From Gammaproteobacteria bacterium (GTDB lineage Bacteria; Pseudomonadota; Gammaproteobacteria; Steroidobacterales; Woeseiaceae), in NCBI GenBank assembly GCA_030429005.1, contig JAUIDP010000017.1:1-47573 (forward strand): 47,573 nucleotides of DNA, read 5' to 3'. The notes below the pieces were generated by a model. It had not been told where the DNA came from and did not search any database. It saw nothing but the letters and a program-made list of their open reading frames with translations. Made by a program: the position numbers and the translations under genes. Numbering within the stretch: the first letter of the stretch is position 1; each line of letters opens with the position of its first letter. This document shows, in pieces, positions 7,712 through 16,990 of this stretch.

Positions 7712-8650
7712 TCAGGGAAGGTCGTCGATCAGTTCGGGGTCTTTAACTGGCTCGATGAGATCTTGCGGATTCACGTCGAGCAGCAGCGCGGTGGCGCTGG
7801 CAGTGTAGATCGACGAATAGGTTCCGATGATGATGCCGACGATCAGCGCGATCGAGAACGGCCCGATAGACTCGCCGCCGAGTACCAGAAGCGCGGTCAG
7901 CACCAGCAACGTCGTCAAGCCTGTGATCAGCGTACGGGCAAGCATCTCGTTGATCGACACGTTCATCGACTCGAATGCTTCCACACCGCGCAGCTTGAAG
8001 AAGTTTTCCCGAATGCGGTCGAATGCGACCACGGTGTCGTTCAACGAGTAGCCGATAACGGCCAGTACGGCCGCGACGACGGTCAGGTCAAACGGCAGCG
8101 AGAAAATCGAAAAGAATCCGACCGTGATAATGACGTCGTGTACCAGTGCCGCCACCGCGCCTGCGGCAAACTTCCACTGGAAGCGGAACATGACGTAGCC
8201 GAAGATCATCATCAGCGCGAAGATCATCGCCAGGCCGCCCTGCTCGGTCAGCTCCTTGCCGACCTGGGGACTCACGGACTCGACGCGCCGCAAGTCGACG
8301 GAGTCCTGGCCGATCGCCAGCGTGTCCTGCAGCGTCTCACGGATTTCTGTTGCATTGCCGTCCTGCGGCGGCAGTCGTACGAGGACATCGTTGTCGGCGC
8401 CAAAATACATGACCTGCGCATCCTCGAAACCGGCAGCGGCGAGATTGCCTCGAATCGCCTCGAGGTCTGCTGACGTCTCGAAGCCGACTTCCAGCAGGAT
8501 ACCGCCGGTGAAATCGATGCCGAATTCGAGTCCGCGTGTCGCTATGGAAGCGATGGACACCACCACGAGCAACACTGAAATGGCCAGCGCGGCTTTGCGT
8601 CGTGTCGCACTGAGAAAATCAATACTGGTCTTTTCCTTGAGCAGGCGCAT
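7712..8650 (-). CDS. secF: Protein translocase subunit SecF
   Basis: Inner-membrane partner of SecD in the accessory translocon that uses the proton motive force to pull proteins to the periplasm. The 312-residue product has six predicted membrane segments: one near residues 20-38, a periplasmic domain to about 130, then five in the C-terminal half. Motifs are FGIDFTGG after the first segment, LVHDVIITVGFFSIF and GYSLNDTVVAFDRIREN. The start ATG has AGGAAT upstream. secD ends 12 bases before it, so the two are one unit. Confidence 0.97.
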   Translation of the reverse strand: MRLLKEKTSIDFLSATRRKAALAISVLLVVVSIASIATRGLEFGIDFTGGILLEVGFETSADLEAIRGNLAAAGFEDAQVMYFGADNDVLVRLPPQDGNATEIRETLQDTLAIGQDSVDLRRVESVSPQVGKELTEQGGLAMIFALMMIFGYVMFRFQWKFAAGAVAALVHDVIITVGFFSIFSLPFDLTVVAAVLAVIGYSLNDTVVAFDRIRENFFKLRGVEAFESMNVSINEMLARTLITGLTTLLVLTALLVLGGESIGPFSIALIVGIIIGTYSSIYTASATALLLDVNPQDLIEPVKDPELIDDLP

Positions 8651-8662
8651 ATTGCGATATTC

Positions 8663-10480
8663 CTAGACAGGTACCGAGGTCAGGCGCCGGCCGCCGAACG
8701 CGAGATTGACGATCGAGCGTGTACCGATGATCGCCGTGAACATCGAAGTGATGATGCCAAGTGACAGGGTAATCGCGAAGCCCTTGATCGGTCCGGTACC
8801 GAAAGCAAACAGTACGATCGCCGCAATCAGCGTCGTGATATTGGCATCCGCGATGGACGACAAAGCCTTGTCATAGCCCGAACTGATGGCCGCCTGCGGC
8901 TGGGCACCGGCGGCGAGTTCTTCGCGTATTCGCTCGAAAATCAGCACGTTCGCATCGACTGCCATGCCCACTGTCAACACGATGCCGGCAATACCCGGCA
9001 ACGTCAGGGATGCCTGTAACAGTGACAGCAACGCCACGATAAACACCAGGTTGGACAGCAGCGCGACATTCGCAATCATGCCGAACCAGCGGTAATACAC
9101 GGCCATGAAAACAATCACCGCCAGGAAACCGATCTGCACAGCGAGAAAGCCTTTCTCGATGTTGTCCTGCCCGAGCGTCGGACCGATCGTCCGCTGGTCG
9201 ACCATGTAGACCGGCGCGGCCAGCGCGCCGGCGCGCAACAACAGCGCCAGCTCGCGCGCTTCGGCCGGATTGAGGCCGGTCGTCTGGAAGCTGTTCTTGA
9301 AGACGCCCTGGATCGTTGCGATGTTGATGATTTCTTCGGTCTTGACGATCCGATACTCGGTCTCGCCACCGCGTGTAAATTCTTCGCGCTTGGTCTCGAT
9401 AAAGAGCGTGGCCATCGGCTTGCCAACACTCACCTGCGTCGTTTCGAGCATCTTGTCGCCGCCGGTAGAATCCAGGTTGATAAAGACCGCTGGCTGGCCG
9501 TCCTGGGTGAAACCCGATTCGGCGTTGACGATCTGGTCGCCGGATGCGATCACATCCCGCTTCAGCATTTCCGACCGAACGCCGGGCCTGCCCGGGAATC
9601 GCCTCGATCCGGGCTCCTCGCCGGACTGGTCAACCATGCGGAACTCGATGGTTGCCGTCGCGCTGAGCATGTCAATGATCTGGTTGGGGTCCTGCACGCC
9701 CGGCAGTTGCACGACGATGCGATCGAGGCCCTGTTGTTGAACGAGCGGTTCTGCGACACCCAGTTCGTCGACACGATTGCGCAGCGTTGTAACGTTTTGC
9801 TCGATGGCGAAACGTCGCCGGTCCTCGATCTGCGCGTCACTCATCCGGATCAATAGCGAGCTGCCGTCGGCGCCATCTGCGATCAATACGTCCGGATCGG
9901 CGTCGCGAATCAGGTTGCGCGCCGCCGGCAAGTCTTCCGCGTTTGCCAGCCGCACGGTAATCAGGCCTTCATCCCGTTCCACGCGATGGCGGCCCAGGTC
10001 CGCGTCCCTGAGCCGGTCATCAAAATCTATCTCGTAGGCCTCCATGCGCTTGCTGATCGCGGTCGCCATGTCGACCTCGAGCAGGACGTACACACCACCG
10101 CGCAGATCCAGGCCAAGACTCATTGGCGACAGACCAAGGCTACGCACCCAATCCGGCAACCTGGGGGCCAGCGTCAGCGCAATGCTCGCCTCGCGTTCGT
10201 AACGCGCCCGCAACCGCTCCTCGGCCGCTCTCTGTTCGTTCTCGTCATGGAAACGCAACACGGCCCGGCCGTCCTGCACGAATGCTGCTTCCGGCGAGAC
10301 GCCGGCATTTTCAACCGTCTGCACAACCTGCTGCAGCCGCGCGTCGTCAAATGGTTGGTTGTCCTGGCCGGACAGTTGTATCGCCGGCACGCTGCCGTAG
10401 ATGTTCGGCAGCGCCAGCAGCATGCCCGTCAACAAAACGACGAGCACAAGGATATTCAGCCAGCTCGGATACTTGTTCAT
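8663..10480 (-). CDS. secD: Protein translocase subunit SecD
   Basis: Forms the SecDF complex for late steps of protein export. At 605 residues it matches the family (E. coli 615). It has an N-terminal membrane segment (residues 9-27), a large periplasmic domain with the conserved SLGLDLRGG near residue 120, and five C-terminal membrane segments. The signature GIVLTVGMAVDANVLIFERI contains the aspartate implicated in proton coupling. It lies between yajC (17 bases upstream) and secF. Confidence 0.97.
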   Translation of the reverse strand: MNKYPSWLNILVLVVLLTGMLLALPNIYGSVPAIQLSGQDNQPFDDARLQQVVQTVENAGVSPEAAFVQDGRAVLRFHDENEQRAAEERLRARYEREASIALTLAPRLPDWVRSLGLSPMSLGLDLRGGVYVLLEVDMATAISKRMEAYEIDFDDRLRDADLGRHRVERDEGLITVRLANAEDLPAARNLIRDADPDVLIADGADGSSLLIRMSDAQIEDRRRFAIEQNVTTLRNRVDELGVAEPLVQQQGLDRIVVQLPGVQDPNQIIDMLSATATIEFRMVDQSGEEPGSRRFPGRPGVRSEMLKRDVIASGDQIVNAESGFTQDGQPAVFINLDSTGGDKMLETTQVSVGKPMATLFIETKREEFTRGGETEYRIVKTEEIINIATIQGVFKNSFQTTGLNPAEARELALLLRAGALAAPVYMVDQRTIGPTLGQDNIEKGFLAVQIGFLAVIVFMAVYYRWFGMIANVALLSNLVFIVALLSLLQASLTLPGIAGIVLTVGMAVDANVLIFERIREELAAGAQPQAAISSGYDKALSSIADANITTLIAAIVLFAFGTGPIKGFAITLSLGIITSMFTAIIGTRSIVNLAFGGRRLTSVPV

Positions 10481-10497
10481 CGCGAGGGCAGCGCTGC

Positions 10498-10821
10498 CTA
10501 GGCAGCGTCAACCGTGTCTTTGGGAACGATCTGCGCGACGCTGGACTTCTGCATCTTGATCTCGGTGTTCTCGCTGACCTTGACGACGACGTAGTGTTCG
10601 CTGACGTCAGTAATCTTGCCGAGGATGCCGCCAGCGGTCAGGATTTCGTCGCCTTCTTTCAGCGCCGTCACCATTGCCGTGTGTGCTTTTTGCTTTTTTT
10701 GCTGCGGCCGGATCAACAGGAAATAAAAGGCGGCAAAAATAATCAGCATCATCGGCAGCATGCCGAGCGGACTGGCCGGTTCTGCGGCCTGCGCGTACGC
10801 GTTTTGAATTAGGAAATCCAT
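10498..10821 (-). CDS. yajC: Sec translocon accessory protein YajC
   Basis: Small inner-membrane protein found with SecDF and YidC. The 107-residue product has one membrane segment (about 20-42, MLPMMLIIFAAFYFLLIRPQ) ending in the typical RPQQKKQK, then a small cytoplasmic beta domain (GDEILTAGGILGKITDV). The 125 bases between it and tgt have no gene and probably hold the promoter of yajC-secD-secF, though I cannot point to firm -35 and -10 boxes. Confidence 0.96.
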   Translation of the reverse strand: MDFLIQNAYAQAAEPASPLGMLPMMLIIFAAFYFLLIRPQQKKQKAHTAMVTALKEGDEILTAGGILGKITDVSEHYVVVKVSENTEIKMQKSSVAQIVPKDTVDAA

Positions 10822-10946
10822 GATCTTTGAATCAATCTCAATCTGTGAAAAGGCAGGCCCCGGGAGCGGCCCGAAAAATTAGCGCGGTATTATGGCATAG
10901 AGGGATCGAAATAAGGGCAGTCTCGCCAAACGCAAGTGTCGATCGT

Positions 10947-12068
<1,122 letters not shown>

Positions 12069-13094
12069 CTAGTGCTCGTGGCTGGCGTCTCCGGGCGCCA
12101 GGAACATGGCATCACCGTAGCTGAAGAACCGGTATTTTTCCCGTACCGCGTGCCGGTAGGCGTCCAGGATGCGATCTTTCCCGCAAAAGGCCGCGACGAG
12201 CATCAACAGCGAAGACTGCGGCAGGTGAAAATTGGTCAACATCGCATCGACACTTCGAAACCGGTATCCCGGTACGATAAAGAGGTCTGTCTCGCCGCGA
12301 AACGTTTCAATGGCGCCACCGGCCGACGCACACTCCAGCGCCCGGACCGACGTCGTGCCGACTGCCACCACCCGGCCGCCATCGCGGCGCGTATTCCTCA
12401 CCGCGTCGCGCACGGCCTGGTTGACTTCTACCTGTTCACTGTGCAGCTTGTTCGCCGCTACCTGATCCATGCGCAGCGCCTGGAAAGTGCCGGCACCGAC
12501 GTGCAACGTGACAAAGGCATGGCCGACGCCCATGGCCCGGGTTTCATCGAGCATCGCCTGGTCAAAGTGCAGGCCTGCGGTCGGCGCTGCGACTGCACCG
12601 GGATCGCGCGCATACACGGTTTGGTAGCGGCTGATATCCGACGCTTCAGCGTCTCGTTCCAGGTACGGTGGTAGCGGCACTTCGCCACTGCGTTGCAGCA
12701 ATTCCATTAGCGGCGACTGGAACGCCAGCGAAAACATCTCGCCATCACGACCGGTGACGTCGACCAAATCGTCGTCGATCAACAGCTGGCTGCCCGGACG
12801 CGGTGACTTGGATGCGCGGATGTGAGCAATTGCCGTCGACTCCGACGTGATACGTTCGACGAGGATCTCGACCTTGCCGCCAGTCGTCTTGCGACCATGC
12901 AGCCGGGCCGGAATGACCTGAGTATCGTTGAACACCAGCAGGTCACCCGCGCGCAACAACTGCGGCAGTTCCGCAAACCGGCGGTCCTGCAGCTCCTTGC
13001 CAACCTGCAACAGGCGACTGTCACGACGCTCAGCGGGCGGGTAGCGCGCGATCAGCTCGTCAGGCAGGTCGTAATCGAAGTCGGAAATTTGCAT
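12069..13094 (-). CDS. queA: S-adenosylmethionine:tRNA ribosyltransferase-isomerase
   Basis: Makes epoxyqueuosine in tRNA by moving the ribose of SAM onto preQ1. The 341-residue product begins MQISDFDYDLPDELIARYP, which fixes the ATG at 13094; six extra in-frame codons to a TTG at 13112 are unlikely to be used. Family motifs are NDTQVIPARLHG, VAAPTAGLHFD, HVGAGTFQALR and NFHLPQSSLLMLVAAF. It is the first gene of the unit with tgt. Confidence 0.96.
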   Translation of the reverse strand: MQISDFDYDLPDELIARYPPAERRDSRLLQVGKELQDRRFAELPQLLRAGDLLVFNDTQVIPARLHGRKTTGGKVEILVERITSESTAIAHIRASKSPRPGSQLLIDDDLVDVTGRDGEMFSLAFQSPLMELLQRSGEVPLPPYLERDAEASDISRYQTVYARDPGAVAAPTAGLHFDQAMLDETRAMGVGHAFVTLHVGAGTFQALRMDQVAANKLHSEQVEVNQAVRDAVRNTRRDGGRVVAVGTTSVRALECASAGGAIETFRGETDLFIVPGYRFRSVDAMLTNFHLPQSSLLMLVAAFCGKDRILDAYRHAVREKYRFFSYGDAMFLAPGDASHEH

Positions 13095-13145
13095 GGGCGC
13101 GCATGGTAGCAAAACCCTGCGCGCCCACGCGCGAGAAGCGACGTG

Positions 13146-14210
13146 TCAGGTCGACTCCGTCGGTCGTACCGGTATTGCTTTTGCGGCAGGTGGCTTCACC
13201 GCACTGGCCGGAGCCACGCGCAACACCCCCGAGCCGGTTACTACGCCGCTGCTGAGGTCATCGGGAATTTCAACATTCAGTGTGCGACGTTTCTTGTCGC
13301 GCATGATTTCCAGCTTGAGCGACTCGCCGGCCTGGTAGGAGCCGAGAATGCGCAACGCATGTCGAACTGACGTGGGTTCGCGACCGTCGATTTTCTGGAT
13401 GACATCCCCGTCCTCGAGTTGCAGCGCGGCCGATCCTGGCGCCGTCACCACCAGCAGTCCTTCGTCGGTGCCGAAATATCGGCCCAGCCCGGCATTCAGT
13501 TCGACCAGTTCCATGTCACCCCAGCCGTCGCTACCCCAGAAAAACGTCATCGCGCCGGGTGCACCGGGGGCTGACGGGAACGCTTCGACGTGCGGCACGG
13601 ATGGCATCCTGAAGCCGCGGCCATCGCCAGCGAAAGCGAACACCTGCGGCTCGTACGGCTTGACTTCCACCTCGACCTCACCGCTCTTGCCGTCGCGCAG
13701 GTATTCCAGTTTGACGATGTCGCCGTTCTCGAGGCCTTCAATAAAATCGAGCAGACGCTCGGTCGCCTGGTCACTGTCCGGAGCGCCGAGCGACTCACCG
13801 TTGATGGACGTGATGATATCGCCACCGCGCAAGCCGGCTTCGGCGGCCGCAGTGCCCGGTGTTACGCCGATGATCGAGACACCTTTGACGGCGCCGCCGG
13901 CGTTGTTGCCGCCAATCGTGACGCCCAGGCGCGGCTTGTCATTCGAAAAGAATTCGATACGCTGTTTAAAATCGGTCATCGATGGCAGCCGCTCGCTGCT
14001 GAGTTCCGCAATTTGCCGCGCAGCTTCGGCCATGCGGCGTTCCGCATCCGCCAATGCCCTGTCCACTTCGGCGTTACGTCGATGCACTTCCTCAACCCGG
14101 GCCTTGCCGTCTTCATCGACCCAGACAACGGTGTCTTCTGACTGCGCGATTGCCGTGTCGGTCAATGCCAGTGCCGCAAGCACCGGCCAGACAATTTTGT
14201 GTTTAGTCAT
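13146..14210 (-). CDS. Periplasmic protein with two PDZ domains
   Basis: The 354-residue product has an N-terminal signal peptide (MTKHKIVWPVLAALALTDTAIAQ region, residues 1-23), a coiled-coil-like stretch at about 30-70, one PDZ domain at about 90-180 (PRLGVTIGG, GLRGGDIITSINGESLG) and a second at about 260-325 (LLVVTAPGSAALQLEDGDVIQKIDGREP). There is no protease domain. I prefer the ATG at 14210 because GGAG lies in front of it; an ATG at 14225 abuts the previous stop. As the third gene after an ECF sigma factor and its probable anti-sigma, it may sense envelope proteins or be the output of that system. The function is inferred. Confidence 0.8.
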   Translation of the reverse strand: MTKHKIVWPVLAALALTDTAIAQSEDTVVWVDEDGKARVEEVHRRNAEVDRALADAERRMAEAARQIAELSSERLPSMTDFKQRIEFFSNDKPRLGVTIGGNNAGGAVKGVSIIGVTPGTAAAEAGLRGGDIITSINGESLGAPDSDQATERLLDFIEGLENGDIVKLEYLRDGKSGEVEVEVKPYEPQVFAFAGDGRGFRMPSVPHVEAFPSAPGAPGAMTFFWGSDGWGDMELVELNAGLGRYFGTDEGLLVVTAPGSAALQLEDGDVIQKIDGREPTSVRHALRILGSYQAGESLKLEIMRDKKRRTLNVEIPDDLSSGVVTGSGVLRVAPASAVKPPAAKAIPVRPTEST

Positions 14211-14225
14211 TACCTGTTTCTCCAT

Positions 14226-14813
14226 TCAGAATGCGGCGCGCTGCGCCTGCGCATAACGCAGCTGCACCAGTGATTTCATCAACCTGACGCGTTCGCGCCA
14301 GAACAATTCGGTTTCTTCCTCGGTCATCTGCACCGACGGATCATTTAGTTGGAAATCAATCGCAGCGATAGCGTTCTCGATGTCATCGATAGTTGCGACC
14401 GTGCTCGCCCGCATCACCCGCGGTTCCTCAGGCATTGCACGCAGATCACTTTCCAGCCGTTGCGACTGCACCATCAGTGCCTGCAACGCTGTCAGGCCGA
14501 TGTCATTGCTGTTGTCACTGATCTGCGGCTCGGTCCTGCCCGGCTCGAGGGCCGGCTCGGGGGCCATGTTCGGCACCAGCACAACTGCCAGCACAACGCT
14601 CGCCGCGATCGCCAGGCCAGCCATCCAGGCCGCCGGGCGCTGCGGAGCCGGTGCCTGCAGCAACCCTTCTGCTTCGGCCTGCTCGCGAATACGGTTCCAG
14701 ACGATTCGCGGTGGCATCGTGTCAGGCAGATCTCGCAACTCGCGCCGCAGCAGGTCCCGCTCATCGACCGTCAGTCCGCAAATCATTTCTTCGTCCTTCG
14801 TATCACTGGTCAT
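14226..14813 (-). CDS. Probable membrane-anchored anti-sigma factor
   Basis: A 195-residue protein with a soluble N-terminal part (1-60), one membrane segment at about 62-82 (AWMAGLAIAASVVLAVVLVP) and a periplasmic, acidic and helical C-terminal part. It has no zinc-binding HxxxCxxC, so it is not the common ZAS type. The call rests on its place directly after an ECF sigma gene and on its single-pass topology, not on a recognised domain. It starts 3 bases after the sigma stop, and its own stop abuts the next frame. RseA-like or other single-pass regulator remain possible. Confidence 0.6.
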   Translation of the reverse strand: MTSDTKDEEMICGLTVDERDLLRRELRDLPDTMPPRIVWNRIREQAEAEGLLQAPAPQRPAAWMAGLAIAASVVLAVVLVPNMAPEPALEPGRTEPQISDNSNDIGLTALQALMVQSQRLESDLRAMPEEPRVMRASTVATIDDIENAIAAIDFQLNDPSVQMTEEETELFWRERVRLMKSLVQLRYAQAQRAAF

Positions 14814-14816
14814 CTC

Positions 14817-15413
14817 TTAAAAACTCCTGAGCGCATCTGCGGCGGCCGACTCGGTATCGCCACTGGCAAGCAATGGCCGCAGTCGCTGGTATGCGCGTGA
14901 CAATTGCGATTTCGAAAAGCTTTCGGACTTACCCATCAATTTCGCAATCTCTTTATGTGTAAAACCCTCGACATCATGCAGCCAGACGATGGTGCGACTG
15001 ACCGAAGGCAAATCGGCGAGAGCCGCGTCGAGATCCATCGCCTCGTCCGGGTGCCGCGAGACACCGTGGCTGATCGCGTCGCCCGCCGTTTCCTCGTCCC
15101 AGTTCTCGGCCAGCGCCTGGCTCCTCGCCGTCCAGGCAGAGCGCAGGAACATCAGCGCCTTCGAGACCGCGATGCGCCGAATCCAGCTGCCGAGCGGTGC
15201 ATCGCCGCGAAACCTGCCGATCGATCGCATGATCTCGATGAACGTCTCCTGCACCAGGTCTTCGGCATGTGCCGGCGAGCGGGTGAAACGCAGGCACAAC
15301 GAATACACCGGCGTCGAAAACGAGCGATAGATGATCTCGTGCGCCCGTGCGTCACCGCGGGCGGCACGCCGCACGATCGCCGCGTCGATCTTGATGTCAG
15401 CAAATTTGCTCAT
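14817..15413 (-). CDS. RNA polymerase sigma factor, ECF subfamily
   Basis: Alternative sigma factor of about 198 residues. Region 2 covers about residues 20-90 (FTRSPAHAEDLVQETFIEIMR with the core-binding DLVQETF) and region 4 about 125-180 (LPSVSRTIVWLHDVEGFTHKEIAKLMG, a helix-turn-helix). I choose the ATG at 15413 (MSKFADIK); the frame runs on to 15455 but overlaps the promoter side of tRNA-Leu. It heads a three-gene unit with the anti-sigma candidate and the PDZ protein, which suggests an envelope-stress switch, often autoregulated. Confidence 0.9.
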   Translation of the reverse strand: MSKFADIKIDAAIVRRAARGDARAHEIIYRSFSTPVYSLCLRFTRSPAHAEDLVQETFIEIMRSIGRFRGDAPLGSWIRRIAVSKALMFLRSAWTARSQALAENWDEETAGDAISHGVSRHPDEAMDLDAALADLPSVSRTIVWLHDVEGFTHKEIAKLMGKSESFSKSQLSRAYQRLRPLLASGDTESAAADALRSF

Positions 15414-15429
15414 GTCTCGAAAGATTAGA

Positions 15430-15501
15430 TGCCCGATTCTGCAAAAGGGTCGCATGCGCGAGATTTTTTTGCCTATACTGTGCGCCGTTCAAATCGGGCA
15501 T
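15430..15501. promoter_or_regulatory. Ten-base inverted repeat flanking the tRNA-Leu promoter
   Basis: ATGCCCGATT at 15430-15439 is the exact reverse complement of AATCGGGCAT at 15492-15501, the latter ending at the first base before the tRNA. A possible -10 box TATACT lies between them at 15475-15480; no good -35 box is seen. The arms could be operator half-sites or form a 5' leader stem that overlaps the sequence in front of the mature tRNA. The promoter is likely; the role of the repeat is speculative. Confidence 0.4.
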
Positions 15502-15588
15502 GCCGGGATGGCGGAACTGGTAGACGCGCTGGATTCAAAATCCAGTTTCCGAGAGGAAGTGGGGGTTCGATTCCCCCTCCCGGCACCA
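15502..15588 (+). tRNA. tRNA-Leu (anticodon CAA)
   Basis: An 87-base class II tRNA with encoded CCA. The acceptor stem GCCGGGA pairs with TCCCGGC, followed by A and CCA at 15586-15588. The anticodon stem-loop is CTGGATTCAAAATCCAG with anticodon CAA, which reads UUG codons. A long variable arm (CCGAGAGGAAGTGG) and the T-arm GGGGGTTCGATTCCCCC are clear. The NUDIX gene begins 28 bases downstream with no visible terminator. Confidence 0.98.
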
Positions 15589-15616
15589 TGCCTAAACTTA
15601 AGCTACTGATCCTTCA

Positions 15617-16150
15617 ATGAAATTCTGCTCCGAATGCGGACAAACAGTTGACTTGCGAGTCCCGGACGGCGACAACCGGGAGCGCAGCATTTGCCCGTCC
15701 TGTGGCGTCATTCATTACGTCAACCCGAAGATTGTTGTCGGCTGTGTGCCGGAACGCGATGGCCGGATCCTGTTGTGCAAGCGGGCAATCGAGCCGCGCT
15801 ACGGCTATTGGACAGTGCCTGCCGGGTTCATGGAGCTCGGCGAGTCGCTGGCCCAGGGCGCCGCGCGGGAAACGCTGGAAGAGGCCTGTGCCAGGGTTGA
15901 GATCGGCCACCTGTTTGCATCCGTCGACGTCGTCGATGCGGGCCAGGTACACCTGTTCTTCACAGCGCGGCTGCTCGGCGACTTTGCGGCTGGCGAAGAA
16001 AGTCTCGACGTAGCGATGTACAGCGAGGCGGAAGTGCCGTGGGATGACATCGCATTCCACAGCGGCCGCTACGCTCTAGAGAAATACTTCGAGGATAAGG
16101 GCGAAAACCGCGGCGTGCATATTCACGAATTGCGCCGCGCCAGGTCCTGA
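15617..16150 (+). CDS. Zinc-ribbon NUDIX hydrolase
   Basis: A 177-residue protein with an N-terminal zinc ribbon (C4, C7, C26, C29: CSECGQ and CPSCGV) followed by a NUDIX fold. The Nudix box is GFMELGESLAQGAARETLEE with ACA after it; the usual Gly near the end of the box is Cys, as in many members of this zinc-ribbon group. Members hydrolyse ADP-ribose or other nucleoside diphosphate derivatives with Mg or Mn; the substrate cannot be told here. It may be co-transcribed with the upstream tRNA-Leu. Confidence 0.88.
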   Translation: MKFCSECGQTVDLRVPDGDNRERSICPSCGVIHYVNPKIVVGCVPERDGRILLCKRAIEPRYGYWTVPAGFMELGESLAQGAARETLEEACARVEIGHLFASVDVVDAGQVHLFFTARLLGDFAAGEESLDVAMYSEAEVPWDDIAFHSGRYALEKYFEDKGENRGVHIHELRRARS

Positions 16151-16166
16151 GCGTTCGCTGTCGGCG

Positions 16167-16931
16167 TTACTGCGCCTCCGCAGCAATGACGTCCAGCCGG
16201 GCCTTGAGCTGATCCGGCGGCAGATAACCGCTGATCATCGAACCGTCATCGAGAACGATTGCCGGCGTACCGGTCAATCCGACTTCCTGCCCCAGATTGT
16301 ACTGCGTGTCGACCATTGAGGCATCGCAGTTCCTGGACGCAAACTTGCGGTCCTGCTTGGCCGCGGTCAGAGCGCTGTTGCGATCCTCCGAGCACCAGAC
16401 TTCTTCCGCCTTGGTCCACGCCGGTGACGACGGGCCGTTACGCGGGTACATCAGGTAGCGCACTTCGATGCCGTAAGCCATGTACTCCTCGATCTGGCTG
16501 TGCAGGCGCCGGCAGTAGGTGCAATCGACATCGGTGAATACGGAGATGGAGTACTTGACCTCAGCCGGCGAAAACGCGATGACATCTTCATCGGCAATTT
16601 CGGCCATCAGTTCACGACGGGAATCGTTGCGCACCAGTTCACTGAGATTGACATTCTCGATCAGGTCGATCATGTCGCCCTGCATCAGGTAGCGACCGTC
16701 TGCCGAAACGTAGGCGACGATCGAACCGCGGTGGATCGTGTACCAGCCATCGATCGGGCTCGGATTGACATCTTCCGGGCTTATCGCGCTGAACATGCCA
16801 TTCACTTTTTGCCGGATCTGCGTCAGCTCCGGGTCATCGTCAGCCTGGGCAAACACCGGCGCGGCCAGTAACACCGCTGCTGCTATAAATACCGGGCGAA
16901 AATTCATCATTGCACTCATGCGTCTCATCAT
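16167..16931 (-). CDS. dsbC: Thiol:disulfide interchange protein DsbC
   Basis: Periplasmic disulfide isomerase. The 254-residue product has a signal peptide (to about residue 29), an N-terminal dimerisation domain (about 33-95) and a thioredoxin fold with the active site CTYC (C137, C140), a structural disulfide pair (C180, C202) and the cis-proline TGTPAIV. Several ATGs are clustered at the start; the first is listed, though one at 16919 (MSAMMNF) is also possible. The gene follows xerD by 59 bases, the same pair as in E. coli. Confidence 0.93.
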   Translation of the reverse strand: MMRRMSAMMNFRPVFIAAAVLLAAPVFAQADDDPELTQIRQKVNGMFSAISPEDVNPSPIDGWYTIHRGSIVAYVSADGRYLMQGDMIDLIENVNLSELVRNDSRRELMAEIADEDVIAFSPAEVKYSISVFTDVDCTYCRRLHSQIEEYMAYGIEVRYLMYPRNGPSSPAWTKAEEVWCSEDRNSALTAAKQDRKFASRNCDASMVDTQYNLGQEVGLTGTPAIVLDDGSMISGYLPPDQLKARLDVIAAEAQ

Positions 16932-16990
16932 GTCCCTGTTGGACCTTGCCGTTCACGGCGGGTTCCCGCCGGCGAGCGAGTGTAGCAAAT

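Noticed and set aside
16167..16931. Classification as DsbA or DsbG
   Set aside because: The N-terminal dimerisation domain, the CTYC site, the second cysteine pair and the position after xerD favour DsbC.
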